A stretch of DNA of 64,000 bases from assembly GCF_958979055.1 (NCBI RefSeq), contig NC_084899.1, positions 880,501-944,500 of the forward strand, in the 5' to 3' direction. This DNA comes from Alnus glutinosa (lineage: Eukaryota; Streptophyta; Magnoliopsida; Fagales; Betulaceae). Positions 12,576 to 24,798 of the stretch are shown here, piece by piece (the stretch's first letter is position 1; the number at the start of each line of letters is the position of its first letter). Under the pieces are notes generated by a model. The model was not told the DNA's origin. It saw nothing but the letters and a program-made list of their open reading frames with translations, and did not search any database. The translations under genes and the position numbers were made by a program.

Positions 12576-12776
12576 CTACTGATGGGAGATCTGTATCAGC
12601 CCAAAAATAGATTTATTAATTTTGCAAACATTCTGACTGTTATCTATAAAACCTTTAGATTGTCTCATGTAGACCTCATCTTTAAGATCCCAATTCAAGA
12701 AAGTTGTTTTCATATTCATTTGATGTAGCTCTAGATCAGAATGAGCTATTGTATCATAATGTGGAATTATCTCCAA
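12576..12776 (-). pseudogene. Copia reverse transcriptase fragment
   Basis: A 66-residue open stretch contains LELHQMNMKTTFLNWDLKD and EVYMRQSKGF, corresponding to the conserved Copia RT segment usually read as D(V)KTAFLNGDL followed by EVYMxQPxGF. The usual Gly in FLNGDL is Trp here. Neighbouring frames are interrupted, so this is a relic. Confidence 0.85.
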
Positions 12777-13439
12777 TCATGGCTTCTGAAAACAATTTGG
12801 ATTATCCTTAGATCCAACATCAAAATCAGACTCTTGAGGTATACAACTTAATCACTAGGGATTGTTGATTTTCTTATTTCATAGGATCTTCTTAATTCTA
12901 CTTCATTTGCATTTTACAAAGTCTGAGTAGATTCATACTGAACCTATTCTTCATGAGTTGATAATTCAAAAACTGATTGTAGCTCAAGGTAATTAATTTG
13001 ATTTTCTATAAGTACAATCAAACATCCTTCATATGAAGGACCTTCAGTCAACTCTCGTGTTTCCTCTAAGTAAACCTTTGAGGATAAACACTCACACTAG
13101 GTTCAACATCCTCTAGAATTTTACAATCAATAACTCTAGGATTATATGAAGGATAATAAAACATAAAAATCTCTTAGAGTTTATTGTATAGCCTATAAAA
13201 GATTCGATAGTTGTCCTTGAATTTAATTTCTTTAGAGGAATATTGTAAATCCCCTCTCTAGCAAGGCAAACCCCACATGTGTAAATAATTTAAACTTGGC
13301 TTCCATCTATTTCATACTTGAAAGGTGTCTTAAGGACAACCTTATATGAAATCTTGTTTAACATATACACAACAGTCTTCAAGGCTTTACTCTATAAGGG
13401 TAATAGAATATTAATATTACTAATCAATTACCATTTTGT

Positions 13440-13790
13440 GTGTACCTACTATAATACTCTTTGTCTATATTAGATCTTATAATCTTCATGTTGTTTATCT
13501 TTTTCTACCTTATAGGTATTGAAAGCATTCAATACCTTAGCCTTATTATTTTAGAAGATATAGATACATAAATCTTATATGGCCATCACTAAAAAATATC
13601 TCTGACCATTTAGGCAGTGAGTATAAAAAGGTCAACACATATCAATGTGCATCATCTCAAAAATTTCAAAAGGCTTTTTTTGGCATCTTTAATGGTTTTG
13701 TTGGAATGTTTTCCCTTATGCAATTCACACAAGTATCAAAGTCAATAAATTATTACTTATCGACTTTTATTTTCTTCATGGAGATATAAT
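13440..13790 (-). pseudogene. Copia integrase fragment
   Basis: Minus-strand translation gives CVNCIREKHSNKT, then KAFEIFEMMHIDMC, a stop, and PFYTHCLNGQRYFLVM. These match the order of the Copia pre-integrase zinc knuckle and integrase core start (usually HTDICGPF and NGxRYF). Several stops are present. Confidence 0.75.
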
Positions 13791-16700
13791 TCAATCTCCA
13801 ATGCTATAACAAGAGCATTTTTCATTCACAAAACTTCACTTTACGTCAACATCAATATGCAAAAATAAACAATAAATTTGCTTAAAGGATGGGATATAGA
13901 TAAATTTTAATAAACTATCAACTAATATTCCACCCAAAATAAAATTTGCAAGTTAAAAAATTGAAATTTTATTTAAAAAGTTAAAATATAAATTAAAATT
14001 TTCTTGAAAATTCTGGAATATTTAAAACATTATTGAGGTAAAAAAATAACTGAATTTTAAAATTAATCTATAAATCCCAATAATCTTCAATTGTAAACAC
14101 GTGTTATTCATTTTAAGAAAACATTGCATTGTGTTGACAACATTGATTGTTAACCAGAATCAATCTACAACATATTTAAAAGAGTCAATAAAGGAGATTC
14201 ACTACACACTAGATATATGAGATTTTCTTAATTTCAAGTCATTTATTTTACTTCATGCAATTTTTCTTTATATGCCCTTATGTTTTCTTTATTGTAAGAG
14301 AAATAAGTATCTTGATTAACAAAACACTTTATTGACACCTTATTCTCATGCTTTAAATGTCGGGCATGATTGTCTTTATTGGTATTTTCCTTAACATGAG
14401 TAACCATGTGAAGATTTTATGGATTCTCTCATCTTCTTGAACACACGCAGTTAGAAGTTCCTTTAACTAACCGATTATCCTTATGTGTGCCACAATATAA
14501 AATACTATAATCAGAAAAGAGAATTCAAAATGAAATATACCAAGAATGACTTAAATAATCTTAACCTTTAAGGACTAACCTATCATATTCTTCATTCCCA
14601 TAATGGGATTAGAAATACTTTGGAGACTGTAAAAGCATTTTTCCAATCAGAAAAATTACTAGTATAAAGTATTGGAACATATAACTACTAAAAGTAGAGT
14701 GATAGGAATAACTGCAATAACAAAAAATAAACAAAAGAATACTTTAATGCTATGAAGTAACTTTATTTTAAATTAGCCAATGCCAATTTAATAGTAAATA
14801 GTAAATTTCAACATATTTGTGGGCAAATGTTGCACCATGCATGAAATTTACCATTTATTAATAAGACTAACAAATTTAAACATTAATAAATAAAATTCTC
14901 TGTACCTATGGGCCTAAGAGAAACTTTACTTTTAATGCTAAATTTGTTATCTTATTTTAATTAAGTCATAAAAATAAAAACATCCCTGTGGGGATAAGCA
15001 ATTAATTTTATGATTAATTACAACATGATGTTAATTTTTCTATATAAAGTTCAAATGTGTACGACCTTTATGTAATAATTATAAAATTAGGATGTTGTGG
15101 CTCTCTCAAAATAATAATAATTACGCTGCAATTCATGAACATCTAAAAAATTCTTTACGATGTTCATACGTGTAATCCTGATGTAATTATTAATAAAAAA
15201 TGGAATGTTGTGGCTCTCCCAAAATTATTATGATAATTACGTGTGTGTAATCTTGATGCAATTATCATTCAAAATTGAGATGCTTTGGCTCTCCCAAAAT
15301 TATCATAATTATTGTAACTTCATTAACATCTAACAACTTTATAGATGCCCACAAATGACCCCAGGAATATAACAAACCAAAAGCTAAATGATGTCAACAA
15401 TATTTTCCAATGTGCAACCAGGTGAGTTTCTAGGAAAGTGAGGGGGGTCACTTGGACACTCTTAAATCTCAATACTTTCCTAGTTAGAACTTTTATAGAC
15501 ATTGCATTCTTAGATAGTACTGTAAACACACCGGCATATATGGTATTGTTAATCATACTTTGGGTCCAGGCATCAAACAATTTATATTTAAATAATATAA
15601 ATTAAACAAATTGAATATATCCATAAGTTCAACTATTAAAGAAACAATAATTTTAACATTGAACATGTAAAAAATAAGAGAAATTAATTTATGACATGAG
15701 AGCATAATAAATAGCATGGCCTAATGGTTTAGTAAGTGGCCTTAGGCCCTTTATACCTAGAACCCAAGTTTTAAACCCCACAATAACCCAAATGTTTTTA
15801 ATTCTGGATGGGCTGCTAGAAATGGGTTGGGCTTTTGGGTCAGCCCACTTAATGACCCTTTTTTTAAAAAAAAAAATTGGATCAAGCCTCTTGGGTTTCT
15901 CGATTGGGCTATGCTGGATTTACTTCATTGGGCTGGCCCATTCGGGTTAGCCCACTTAGTGCCCAAAGTTTACATGGGTTTTAAAAACCATACCCGAATG
16001 CATTACCCATTAACCCGAAAAATAACCCTTGACCCGAAATAAACCCAAGCCCAAAAGCCTTTCAAACTTTGAAACCCTACCCGGATTATGACCCATTAAC
16101 CTGAAAATACACCACTTTGACCAGGAAAAATTTTGAAACCCTAAACCCTGCGCCGTTGCAGCCTCCTTCTTCCTCATTGCGCCGGCCGCCCTTCAACGCT
16201 GCCACCTCATGCAGTGGCCACGAAGGGTCGCTGCTCAGGAGACACGGCGACCCACGTCACCATTTGTCCAAGATCCAGTGATGAGGAGAGGCCGCTGGAA
16301 GCAACCTCTCCTCACACAGAACGATGCCCGCCACATAGAGGGCCGGTGCCTCTTGCATGCAACGGAAAAACCGCTCAATAGACGGTGCTGAGGGAAATCG
16401 GCCGATTGTGAATGGTAGGTTTCATGGCAAGGATGAAGAACCCGATATATGATTCCTGATTCTACCTTATACAGTGATAAATCACTTCTGAATCCTTGAA
16501 CATCTGGCGGGTTTGCGATGCTGCAAGTTTCAACCATGGGTTTTCTTGGGCAAATCCGTGATTTTCATAGTATGGGAGAGCCTATCGACGTCGGAACGAT
16601 GCCGGTCACAAAAAAGGCCAGCACCAACTTCATGCGGATTAAAACCACTGGCGAATGGCATCCGCAGAGAAGCAATCGGCCATGGGTCTTAAAAAAAAAA

Positions 16701-16981
16701 AAAAAAAATTGCATAGTGGGTTTTACAAGGGCAAAACGGTAAATACATTTAGAAAAAAAATCCAGAATCGTGATAAAGTTATTAATCTTTTTCACAAATA
16801 GAAAACCATCTAAACCGCATGTCTTTCAACCATATGTCCATATGTGAACATGAACAGATGCAAATTTCAACAAAACAGTTTAGCAAAATTTCTTGTACAA
16901 TTAAAGAGGCAAACTTTAATTCACAAAGAAATCTAATCGATTCAACCAAAATTTTATGCTGAGCAAATTGGCATAGAGGCA

Positions 16982-16994
16982 GGCTCTGATACCA
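16982..16994 (-). promoter_or_regulatory. Primer-binding site (initiator Met tRNA)
   Basis: Minus strand reads TGGTATCAGAGCC, the standard plant Copia primer-binding sequence complementary to the 3' end of initiator methionine tRNA, two bases inside the right LTR. It fixes the element's orientation. Confidence 0.93.
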
Positions 16995-16996
16995 TA

Positions 16997-17422
16997 TATA
17001 AGCATAACTTAAATAAAATGCTAAATAAATAAAAATAAACAGCGAAATTAAATATAAATACCTCTAGCTATTTTTGCTCAAACATATGAAGAAGCCTTAG
17101 CGATAAACATAAATTTTGCAAAAGAAAATTTAGACTGAAGATCTTCTGACTTATGCCTACAGGTGCCAATAGATAGATATATAGGGCTTTTTATATAGGT
17201 AGATTAGGGACCCTCATCTTTAATGGCTAGCTAATTTTATTCCTCCCTAAATCAGAAACATAAATATAAAAACCGTTATTATCATGAATCATAATGTGGA
17301 ATATAAAAAACCGTTTAAATCATATTGAATACAATTATTATAATTTCCGTTACAGTAATTATTTAGCCATTACCATTACAACTATTAAATGTGGCATAGG
17401 GACACATATGTAATTTCTTACA
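16997..17422 (-). repeat. Right LTR (5' LTR) of the Copia element
   Basis: 426 bp, near-identical partner of 10799-11231. Its inner end reads TATAAGC where the partner has TGTAAGC, so the terminal dinucleotide is mutated on this side. Confidence 0.9.
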
Positions 17423-17777
17423 AACAAACCCAGCGGTGATTCTCCCTTTCACAACATGTACGGCTTCTGAACCTCTAGGATGTGTGGATCGGCACAACTC
17501 CACCAGGTGCCATGTCCAGACGAGCAAAAGAAAGTCCAAGCCCGTTCACACCAGGAAACTGCTCCACAAATGCTAGGATGACAGCAACGCCTAGGCCGGA
17601 GAAAACAAATTCAGCCACCTTGACATTTTCAGGCTTCTTGCAAGCGTAGCCTGCGGGGCTTTCAGGAGTTGTAAGGTCAGTGACACAGAAGTCCTGAACA
17701 GCAGCATGGCTAGAGGAAAGCCGTGCGGAGAGAAAAGATGAAGATAATGGGAGACATCATCCTCACGTACAAGTATT

Positions 17778-20416
17778 CTCTACAAAAAAAATAAAATGCA
17801 TTTCTTGGCATTTGTTATGTGTCAAGAAGTAGGTATTAAATGTCAAGAAACAATTCTTGACCTTTAATTCCTCACATATCTCTAACGTTGCAGCTTTGAA
17901 GTCGAGAAAGTTTGTTTCCTATCACATAACTTATATGTCAAGAAAATTTCCTGACACATAAGTTATGTGTCATTAAAATTGGTTTTCTGGCACATGATAT
18001 ATGTGCAGGAACTCAATTTTGCTAGCACATAAATCATATGCCAGAAAACTCAATTTTTTGGCACATATATATGTGCCAGGAAACACAATTTTGCACATAA
18101 ATATGTGCCAGCAAACTGTGTTTCATGGCACATATATATGTGCTAGCAATTTTAATTTCCTGCATGTTTCATTGCACATGATTTATGTGCCACGAAGCCT
18201 TAGTTTCTATTGGTTTACTGGCACATGATATATGTGCCATGAAAGATGATTCCCAATTTAAAAAAATTGATTATACTGGAATTATTCCAGTATAATCAAA
18301 TTTTTTAAAACCTTTTAATATAAAAAATCAAAATTGACAAATAACCAAGGGAAAACATCTTATATATTTAATTAATATAACAAAATAGCATCAAACAATC
18401 CCAACTATTAATTAAGAAACATCCAAGTACTATACTAGCTGCTACAAAAAATTAATATGATCAATCCCATAGTCAGCAACAAGCTACAAAAGTATTTAGT
18501 TAAATTTTTAATCAATCTGGACTATCTCCCCATTCCTAAAGGTGCATATCCCAAGTCTCTGCATTTTGTCTACAAAATATTTCCCAGCATGTATCCTCAC
18601 TCCTGCATTTTCATATGAAGCACATTAGTCTAGATAGTAGAAAGGAGGAAGTAATCTAAATGTCAATTATAAAGTAGTCCAACATATACATATTGAACAA
18701 ATTGTACGTTCTATACACCCATGACCCATCAATCCAACATATGCAAATCAGACTCTAAATGGCCTATTAGTATTAGGCAACAAAATCCCACACACTCGAG
18801 GACAAAAGTCATGGTGGTTTAAAATGCCAAGACTTCAAGGGTCTCGGCATTTTGGTGACCCTTTTTCAATCGATGACATCAAGGAACATTCTAGCAATTA
18901 AAAGTTAGAAAGGGCTTGCAAATTATGAAGTAGTTAAAGGGGTATTTTCCCATAAAAGAAAGAAGACAAATGCAGTAGAGAAGCTTGCCATCAAAGCAAA
19001 ATTAAAAGACACCAAAGCATGAGATTGCACCATTTTTTAGCTCTCAATGGAGCTGCACAACGAGATGGTTATAAAAAGAGCTATTAAAATACTGAATTTC
19101 ACAGGAAATAGAATTGATAACAGAAAAATGAAAGGAGTGCCCTTGGTTGAGGCGGCTTTCTAGACCATAAATGTGAGACTAGTTTTTTTTATTCTTTATG
19201 AAGCGAGAATATGAATGAAAAATAAACGTCAGATAATGGAAAACTACTTCTGGACCAAATAATGAAAGGCCAAAGAACAAACTTTCTAGACCATTCAATA
19301 ACAGGAAATAAGTTGCATGCAATAAAAGCAAGCACCGTAAAATAAAGAAAAAGAAAGAAGGAATTAATGGTAGAATAATAAGCACAAAATGGTAGAATCA
19401 AGATTGAGATTGTAGAATGCTAACTGAATTGGGCATTGTGTCAAAAAGCAACGGTTACCCATTTAACTCTGTCCGACAAAGATGAAGGGGGCCATGGATA
19501 TTATGCTTACTATGACAACTCAAGTGCTTAGCGATAGATTGATTATTGATGTGATCAAATAAATCCAATTTTCCTTAATGGCCTAGGAAAGTTAATGTGC
19601 TGGGTTCATTTACAGTATGTATCCGAAGCCTCAATTAGGTTCTTTGAAATATCAATTGACTGGAATAAGCTTTGCAATTTTGACTCTGTGCTACTGTAAA
19701 AGATTTACCTATACGCATGTTCTTTTGAATTTTGTTCTTATAACCTTTATGTATGATGTTCATGATCTTCCATCGGTGCCTGCTTTCTTTATATGATGAC
19801 TTGATTATCATCTGTAAGATTTTCTTTTTTGGAATTTATCATCTATTACATTGTCGCTCTTCATGCGAATTTGATTTTGTTATTCTGTAGATGCATGATA
19901 GCTACAAATGGGTAACCCATGAAGCTGACTGATCTGAAAAGGTAAGTCCATACCGAATCTTCCTAATCAAGCCTAATTAAGGAAAATGTTTAAAGCCTAA
20001 GGATTCAGAAGTACATCCAACCTATAGCTAAATTAAATCTACACGGAAGTAAATAATTGCTAGCCAAACACATTGAACTCTGCGTCAATGTTTTTTAGGA
20101 AAACTTCCACCTACCCAGATTCTTTTTAAAAAGCTACAATTATACTAGAGATAAGAGAACAACCACCATTATACCTCCCCAATAGATGAATCCCATGTCC
20201 AAGCCACTATGATTTGCACCAAAACAGACCATCATATAGAAAATAGTTCGAGCTGAGGGAACATCACAAAGGCTACAGACCATCAAAACAGAGATTCAAA
20301 CATGCATATGAACATAGCATATTTTAATTTACTCTAAAAATACTAAAAAGAAAATCCTATCTAAATCTGACCTCACAAAATAAGAAAACTCTAAATAAAA
20401 ATCATCACATGTATGG

Positions 20417-20454
<38 letters not shown>

Positions 20455-21009
20455 AGTAGTGAGAGGGAGAGATAGGAGGGGAAAAATATTGAAAAAATAA
20501 AAAACAAATAATACTTACGGGAGATGAGGGAGAGATATGAGGGGGAAAAGATTGAAAAAAAAATAATAATATTGCTACTTACTAGAGATGAGGGCAAAAA
20601 GATAGGAAAAAAATAAGAATAATGCGTACATGTGTATCAGTTAGTAAAGGAAAACTGACTGAATTGATCATATTACGCGCGAAAGCAGAATTAGAATTAG
20701 GCAGGATTTTGATTTTGCCAAAAAAAATTCTGGCATATATCTAAATGGTAGGAATTTAAAATTATATGACATTAAAATATTATAATATTCTGGCACATAT
20801 TTAAATGTCATAAAATTTTATACAATTTTTATAACCAATAAAATTATGTGTCAAGAAAGTTTAACATTCGTGGCACATTGTAAAATGTTAGGAATTTTTT
20901 TCTTTTTTTTGACATTTTTTGACGATGTGCCACAATAAAAAATATTAACCTGACATTTATATAAATGTCAAGATTAAAACGTCAAGAAATGCATATTTTT
21001 TTTGTAGTG
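17778..21009. mobile_element. Non-autonomous CACTA-type element
   Basis: The right end reads 'gcatattttttttgtagtg', so inverted it starts CACTACAAAAAAAATATGC. The left end starts CTCTACAAAAAAAATAAAATGC, one base off CACTA. Both sides are flanked by ATT (17775-17777 and 21010-21012), the 3-bp duplication typical of CACTA elements. Both subterminal zones carry many copies of 'ggcacat..atgtgcca' and 'cttgacatt' palindromic motifs. No transposase frame is recognisable in the 3.2 kb; an (AG)n run lies at 20422-20452. It sits just upstream of the germin-like pseudogene ATG; beyond it the germin promoter resumes at 'ttttagggtgtggttgaat'. Confidence 0.85.
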
Positions 21010-21012
21010 ATT

Positions 21013-21085
21013 TTAGCTTTTAGGGTGTGGTTGAATATGCAATGGTCTAGATGCCACTTATTTATATATATATATATATATAGAG
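21013..21085 (-). promoter_or_regulatory. Promoter remnant of the germin-like pseudogene
   Basis: 'agcttttagggtgtggttgaatatg' and 'gatgccactta' followed by (TA)n match the region just upstream of germin-like genes A and B, showing where the pseudogene's promoter lay before transposon insertion. Confidence 0.7.
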
Positions 21086-21352
21086 AGAGAAATGATCCCT
21101 ACACTCATTTCTCACAACAATCCCACAACAAGCTGATGTGGCTTGTAATATTTTATTATTTTTTTTGTAGAGAAATAATCCCTACACTCATTTCTCACAA
21201 CAATCCCACAACAAGTTGATGTGGCTGGTAATATTTTATTATTTTTTTACAAAAATAAAACAAAACAAAACAAAAAAAATAATAAAATATTACAAGCCAC
21301 ATCAGCTTGTTGTGGGATTGTTGTGAGAAATGAGTGTAGGGATCATTTCTCT
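21086..21352. mobile_element. MITE with one arm duplicated
   Basis: The left arm starts 'agagaaatgatccctacac'; the right end is its exact inverse. The arms pair for about 80 bp. A second direct copy of the left arm (from about 21172) sits between them, so the element has two left arms and one right arm. It inserted next to the (TA)n run of the pseudogene promoter. There is no coding capacity. Confidence 0.82.
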
Positions 21353-21367
21353 TGAGGGAGAAGATAT

Positions 21368-21507
21368 AGGAGTACGTTTGATTCCTACGCTTCACCGGTA
21401 CAACAATTGCACAACACCCCCTCATATGGGGGTGGGCTCTACACACTGGGCCTCACCCTCATGTAAGAAGCTGTTGTATAATTGTTGTGGTAGTGTTGTA
21501 AATCTAT
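21368..21507. mobile_element. Small MITE, related to 40686-40825
   Basis: 'tttgattcctacgcttcacc' through 'gtgttgtaaatct' forms an imperfect hairpin around a GGGTGGG core, with 'acaacaattgcacaacac' pairing with 'ttgtataattgttgt'. A close relative is at 40686-40825. Confidence 0.65.
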
Positions 21508-21894
21508 AATTTTCCGAAGATATAACATGCGCGCGTTCGAAGGCAAGCCATACTTCTCGAGATGTACGTAGAAAGCCCAACCACCTCAGTTAAGATTGCT
21601 TCTAAAAGAGAGCAAATTAAATTAATGTATTGAGGATAACTTGATCCTGTTGATTCTATAAAGGAACGAGAGAAAAAATTAATAATTTTTTATTACTTTG
21701 GTGAGTAAACGATGTTAATTATTGTTTGTGAGTACTATTCACTAATCAAATTTTTTTTCTTTTTTTCTTTTTCACCAAATTGGTGAGACTGTTAGAAACT
21801 CATTCTGAACCATTTCAACAAATTCAGAAAGCTATTTTGAAGAGTCTAGTAAGATTTCTTTTAATGGTAAATGAGAGTCAATTCTGTGTGTGTC
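21508..21894. other. Intergenic DNA, no gene seen
   Basis: AT-rich. The phrase 'ggcaagccatacttctcgagatgta' and 'gaaagcccaaccacctcagtta' recurs diverged at about 44955-45010, so this piece belongs to the duplicated germin-like neighbourhood. No coding frame is recognisable. Confidence 0.55.
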
Positions 21895-22560
21895 TATATA
21901 TATATATCGGTTGAAGGAAAAAATAAAAATAAAAAGGATCGGATGCTAGTTGCCATCTCTAGCCCTTTGTTGGCCCAATTTTTTTGGTCATTGGTCCAAT
22001 TGTTGACCCAGACCTTTTTTTTGTTTGGTCTTTGTGATATTGTTTAAAGACTTAATTAGGTCTAGCAGTTGTAGTATTGTTTAAAACTCATACTCATTTC
22101 AGCCCATAGTTGGTTCTCATTTCAACCCATAATTGACTCTTATTTTGGCTTATAGTTGGCACATTTTTTTTTTTTTTTTTTACATACGTGGTATTGTTTA
22201 AAACTCATGCCCATTTTAGTCTATAATTTACTTTGATTTTGGTCCATAAATGGCCTATTGAAATTTAAGGCAAATCTCCGACCATTGTCGCCGACCACCT
22301 CCGGTCATTACCATTGTCATCTCCAGCCAAAAAAAAAAATTCATTATTTCAAATTGAATTCTTCCATTTTGAGTTTGAGAAGAATATTAATATATTATTT
22401 ATTTACTTTCATAATTCTCATAAACTACATATTGATTATGTAATTTTCATGCATATATACATTAGTCTCGTATTCTCATACGTTACATCTTAGAATTCTC
22501 ATACAAAGACCTCTCACAAGAGTCTTTGATTAATAAGAATTGGTAGATCTCCAAAGATCG
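21895..22560. repeat. Downstream flank of gene B, paired with A
   Basis: Collinear with 7085-7745 downstream of gene A, including 'gctagttgccatctctag', the 'actcatttcagcccatag' phrases and the final 'caaagacctctcacaagag' block. Confidence 0.8.
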
Positions 22561-22563
22561 ACC

Positions 22564-23199
22564 TTAACCAGTGCCACCAAAAGCGCTCTTAAGCTTCTTA
22601 ATCTGAGCAATGTCAAGGAAAGATATTGCTGCCACCAATTCAGTGGGTAAATCGTTTCCAAACAAAGCGGTGTCCACAAGCTGGGTACCTGGGTTTGCAC
22701 TACTGAAGCTAAAATATGCTTCGGCTGGATTTCCTCCGGCATTCACTAAGAAGTGTAGTAATCCTTGAGGGAAAACAATGATGTCACCCTTCTTAAGAGT
22801 TTTAGAGTAAACTTTATTAGCGGAGGAAATAAACCCAGCGGTGATTGCCCCTCGCACAACATGTACGATTTCTGAACCTCCAGGATGTGAGTGTAATGGT
22901 GCAACTCCGCCAGGCGCCATGTCCAGACGATTCAAAGAAACTCCAAGCCCGTTCACACCAGGAAACTGCGGGGCAAATGCCGGGGTGACTGCAGCTTTAA
23001 TACTATTTGAGGTGTTTCCGGCAACGCCTAGGCCGGAGAAAACAAAATCAGCCACCGTGACCTCTTCAGGCTTCTTGCAAGGGTAGCCTCCGGTGCTTTC
23101 AGGAGCTTTGAGGTCAGCGACACAGAAATCCTGCACAGCAGCATGGCTGGAGGAAAGCAGGAGAGAAAAGATGAAGATAATGGGAGATATCATCCTCAC
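22564..23199 (-). CDS. Germin-like protein B (ABP19/ABP20 type)
   Basis: A 211-residue single-exon germin-like protein, the duplicate of gene A. It has a signal peptide at residues 1-20, the disulphide cysteines in FCVADL and YPCKKP, and box 1 [14 protein letters not shown] with His103, His105 and Glu110. Here the usual HTH is HSH, which keeps both ligands. Box 2 [18 protein letters not shown] supplies His149. An NTS glycosylation sequon follows the first third. It is expected in the cell wall or apoplast as a metal-binding oligomer; auxin binding is known for some ABP19/20 relatives but is not shown by sequence. The frame is intact. Flanks match those of gene A over about 1.6 kb, so the pair arose by segmental duplication. 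Confidence 0.95.
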   Translation of the reverse strand: MRMISPIIFIFSLLLSSSHAAVQDFCVADLKAPESTGGYPCKKPEEVTVADFVFSGLGVAGNTSNSIKAAVTPAFAPQFPGVNGLGVSLNRLDMAPGGVAPLHSHPGGSEIVHVVRGAITAGFISSANKVYSKTLKKGDIIVFPQGLLHFLVNAGGNPAEAYFSFSSANPGTQLVDTALFGNDLPTELVAAISFLDIAQIKKLKSAFGGTG

Positions 23200-23540
23200 G
23201 TATAAGTTTTTTTTTTTTCTAAAAAAAGCTTTTTGGGTGTGCTTGAATATGGTGGTCTGATGCCACTTATATATATATATATATATATATATAGAACATA
23301 ATCGGATAATATTGTGGAAGTTTTGGCTATGGCAATTGGTCGCTTTGGAACGCGGCCATGCATGCAGGATTTCACGGGCAACCGCAAGAAGATCGAATTA
23401 AACGATAGACATTGGGCTGTCTTTTTGGATAACGACAAGAAGTCTCTTTTTGTTTGGAATGCGGGAAGAGAGAGAAATATCTATTGGTTTGCATGCCTTT
23501 GTAAACGAATTCGTTGCTTGTCGAGGACTTTGAATTAGTC
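23200..23540 (-). promoter_or_regulatory. Upstream region of germin-like gene B
   Basis: Contains the shared block: 'gcaattggtcgctttgga', 'tttcacgggcaaccgcaag', 'tctctttttgtttggaatgc', 'aattcgttgcttgtcgagg'. An (AT)n run at 23268-23293 sits where a TATA box would be, about 70-95 bp upstream of the ATG. Confidence 0.7.
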
Positions 23541-23558
23541 CAGTTTGTTTTCGCTTAA

Positions 23559-23757
23559 AATAGAGAGAGATGCCAGAAAGAACCAGAACTCTTTTTAGCA
23601 TCTTTTTAATGTCTTTTGGATAACATAGATTTAATAAGAAAAAAAAATTATCTGACAATGTGACTTACAAGACGTAATTTTTTAAGCAAAAAATTTAAAT
23701 ATACGACATTAAGAAGGATACCAAAAAGACGTTAGAACAAGATCTAGCATTTCTCTA
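23559..23757. mobile_element. Hairpin MITE upstream of gene B
   Basis: 'tagagagatgccagaaagaa' on the left pairs imperfectly with 'tctagcatttctcta' on the right. The pairing continues inward through 'gtctttttgg' and 'cttaatgtcg' equivalents for about 60 bp per arm. Target duplication is uncertain and there is no coding frame. Confidence 0.6.
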
Positions 23758-23825
23758 ATTTTTTTTTTTAGGATTTGGCACGACATAAAATATTTATTAT
23801 TATGGAAATGTTTTCGGTTGGAATT

Positions 23826-24778
23826 GGAAAGATGAAGGGAATTCCAAGGCTAAGGTTGCTTGGGATTCTCTTTGTTATCCAAGAGAGAAGGGGGCTTGGG
23901 GTTGAAAAAATTGGTTCAATGGCCATGGAATAGTGCCTCTGTCATGTGCTATATCTGGAATTTATTTGTTAATGTCGGTTCTATTTGGGTAGTTTGGGTA
24001 AATGCCATCCTTCTTAGAGGGAGAAGCTTTTGGATCGGAGGATAGGCATCTCCGCACTTTGGAGTTGGAGGAAGCTTTTAAATACTAGGGATATATAGTG
24101 TTAGAAGGTTTTTGAAGTTTTGAGGTTGGAGATGGATGGGATATACACATGTGGCTGGACAATTGGCATCCCAGCTATCGGATCATTTATGATGCTCACA
24201 GTTAATTTATTGATGCAAGATTATCGTCAGTCTTGAGCAATTGTTCTTGGATGTGGCAGCCTGCTCCTTCAGATGATTTGGTGGAAATTTATTTAGAGCA
24301 CTCTTTTGAAAATAAACTAGGTGACTATTATTTGCAGATTGGGTTTGGCCGGGTGCGCGCCACTGTCTATAACCTCTGGAAGAACATGAATGAAATTAAG
24401 CATGGTAGTCGCCAAAAAACAGAGAGGAGCAGATTTTGAGGCATATCTATTGGGTGGTGCAAACGAACCAGAATCTTGGGAAAGAGTAAGTTTTAAAGGA
24501 ATGAGGATATATAACTTGCTTCTTTGCTGTAATTGGAATATTACAGAGGAGCTAGTATTTTGATTGATAGTTGTTTGAGTTCGTATGTTGTTGGTTTGTT
24601 TGGCGATTGAACCAGAATCACAGACGTCGATCTGTGATAGTTTTGATGTTCTGTAAGTGTGATCGATGTTTAATTTGTAATGTTGGTGTCGGATACTTTA
24701 TGTAGTGTCGTTGCTTTAGGCTAGCTGGTTCAGCTACCTGTATGGTTGTAATTTGCTTCAGTTTTTAATGGGTACAAT
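23826..24778 (+). mobile_element. LINE (L1-type) 3' end, degenerate
   Basis: Plus-strand translation over shifting frames gives the C-terminal part of plant L1 ORF2, after the reverse transcriptase: WDSLCYPREKGGLGLKK, SVMCYIWNLF, LLRGRSFW, later CSWMWQPAPSDDLVEI, then GRVRATVYNLWKNMNEIKHG. This matches the zf-RVT-like tail of plant non-LTR elements. Stops and frameshifts are frequent, so it is dead. The 3' untranslated part runs into the CACTA insertion at 24779. The probable remaining tail, 'actaaatcattt' and an A-run, lies beyond it at 39348-39370. Confidence 0.82.
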
Positions 24779-24798
24779 CACTACAAAAATCGCTGCAG

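Larger units (their letters stand above)
10799..17422 (-). mobile_element. Copia LTR retrotransposon, degenerate
   Basis: Complete by its ends: two LTRs, a 5-bp target duplication AACAA (10794-10798 and 17423-17427), a primer-binding site next to the right LTR and a purine tract next to the left LTR, which put the element on the minus strand. Inside, conceptual minus-strand translation gives Copia pol fragments broken by stops and frameshifts. They include integrase zinc-finger and core phrases (near 13790-13440) and a reverse transcriptase block (12776-12576) with LHQMNMKTTFLNWDL and EVYM. Gag is not clearly recognisable. About 15700-16750 is GC-richer leader-like sequence of unknown origin. 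The element cannot encode its own proteins. Confidence 0.9.
9822..17760 (-). pseudogene. Germin-like pseudogene split by transposons
   Basis: Three pieces join in order into one germin-like reading: 17760-17423 (ATG and signal peptide through box 1), 10798-10774 (a short central piece) and 9933-9822 (box 2 region). The joins match the intact genes exactly once the foldback element (9934-10773) and the Copia element (10799-17422) are removed. The C-terminal coding end is missing. Independent damage includes a frameshifting insertion in the signal peptide, giving an early TAG, a deletion of roughly 30 bp after the 'gtgactgcag' equivalent, and changes in the metal-binding box. It is dead irrespective of the insertions. 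Confidence 0.88.

Noticed and set aside
15720-15790. tRNA-like or SINE-like A/B box arrangement ('ggcctaatggttt', 'aagttttaaacccc')
   Set aside because: No cloverleaf could be folded, and the B-box match is weak. It lies within the Copia element's leader region.
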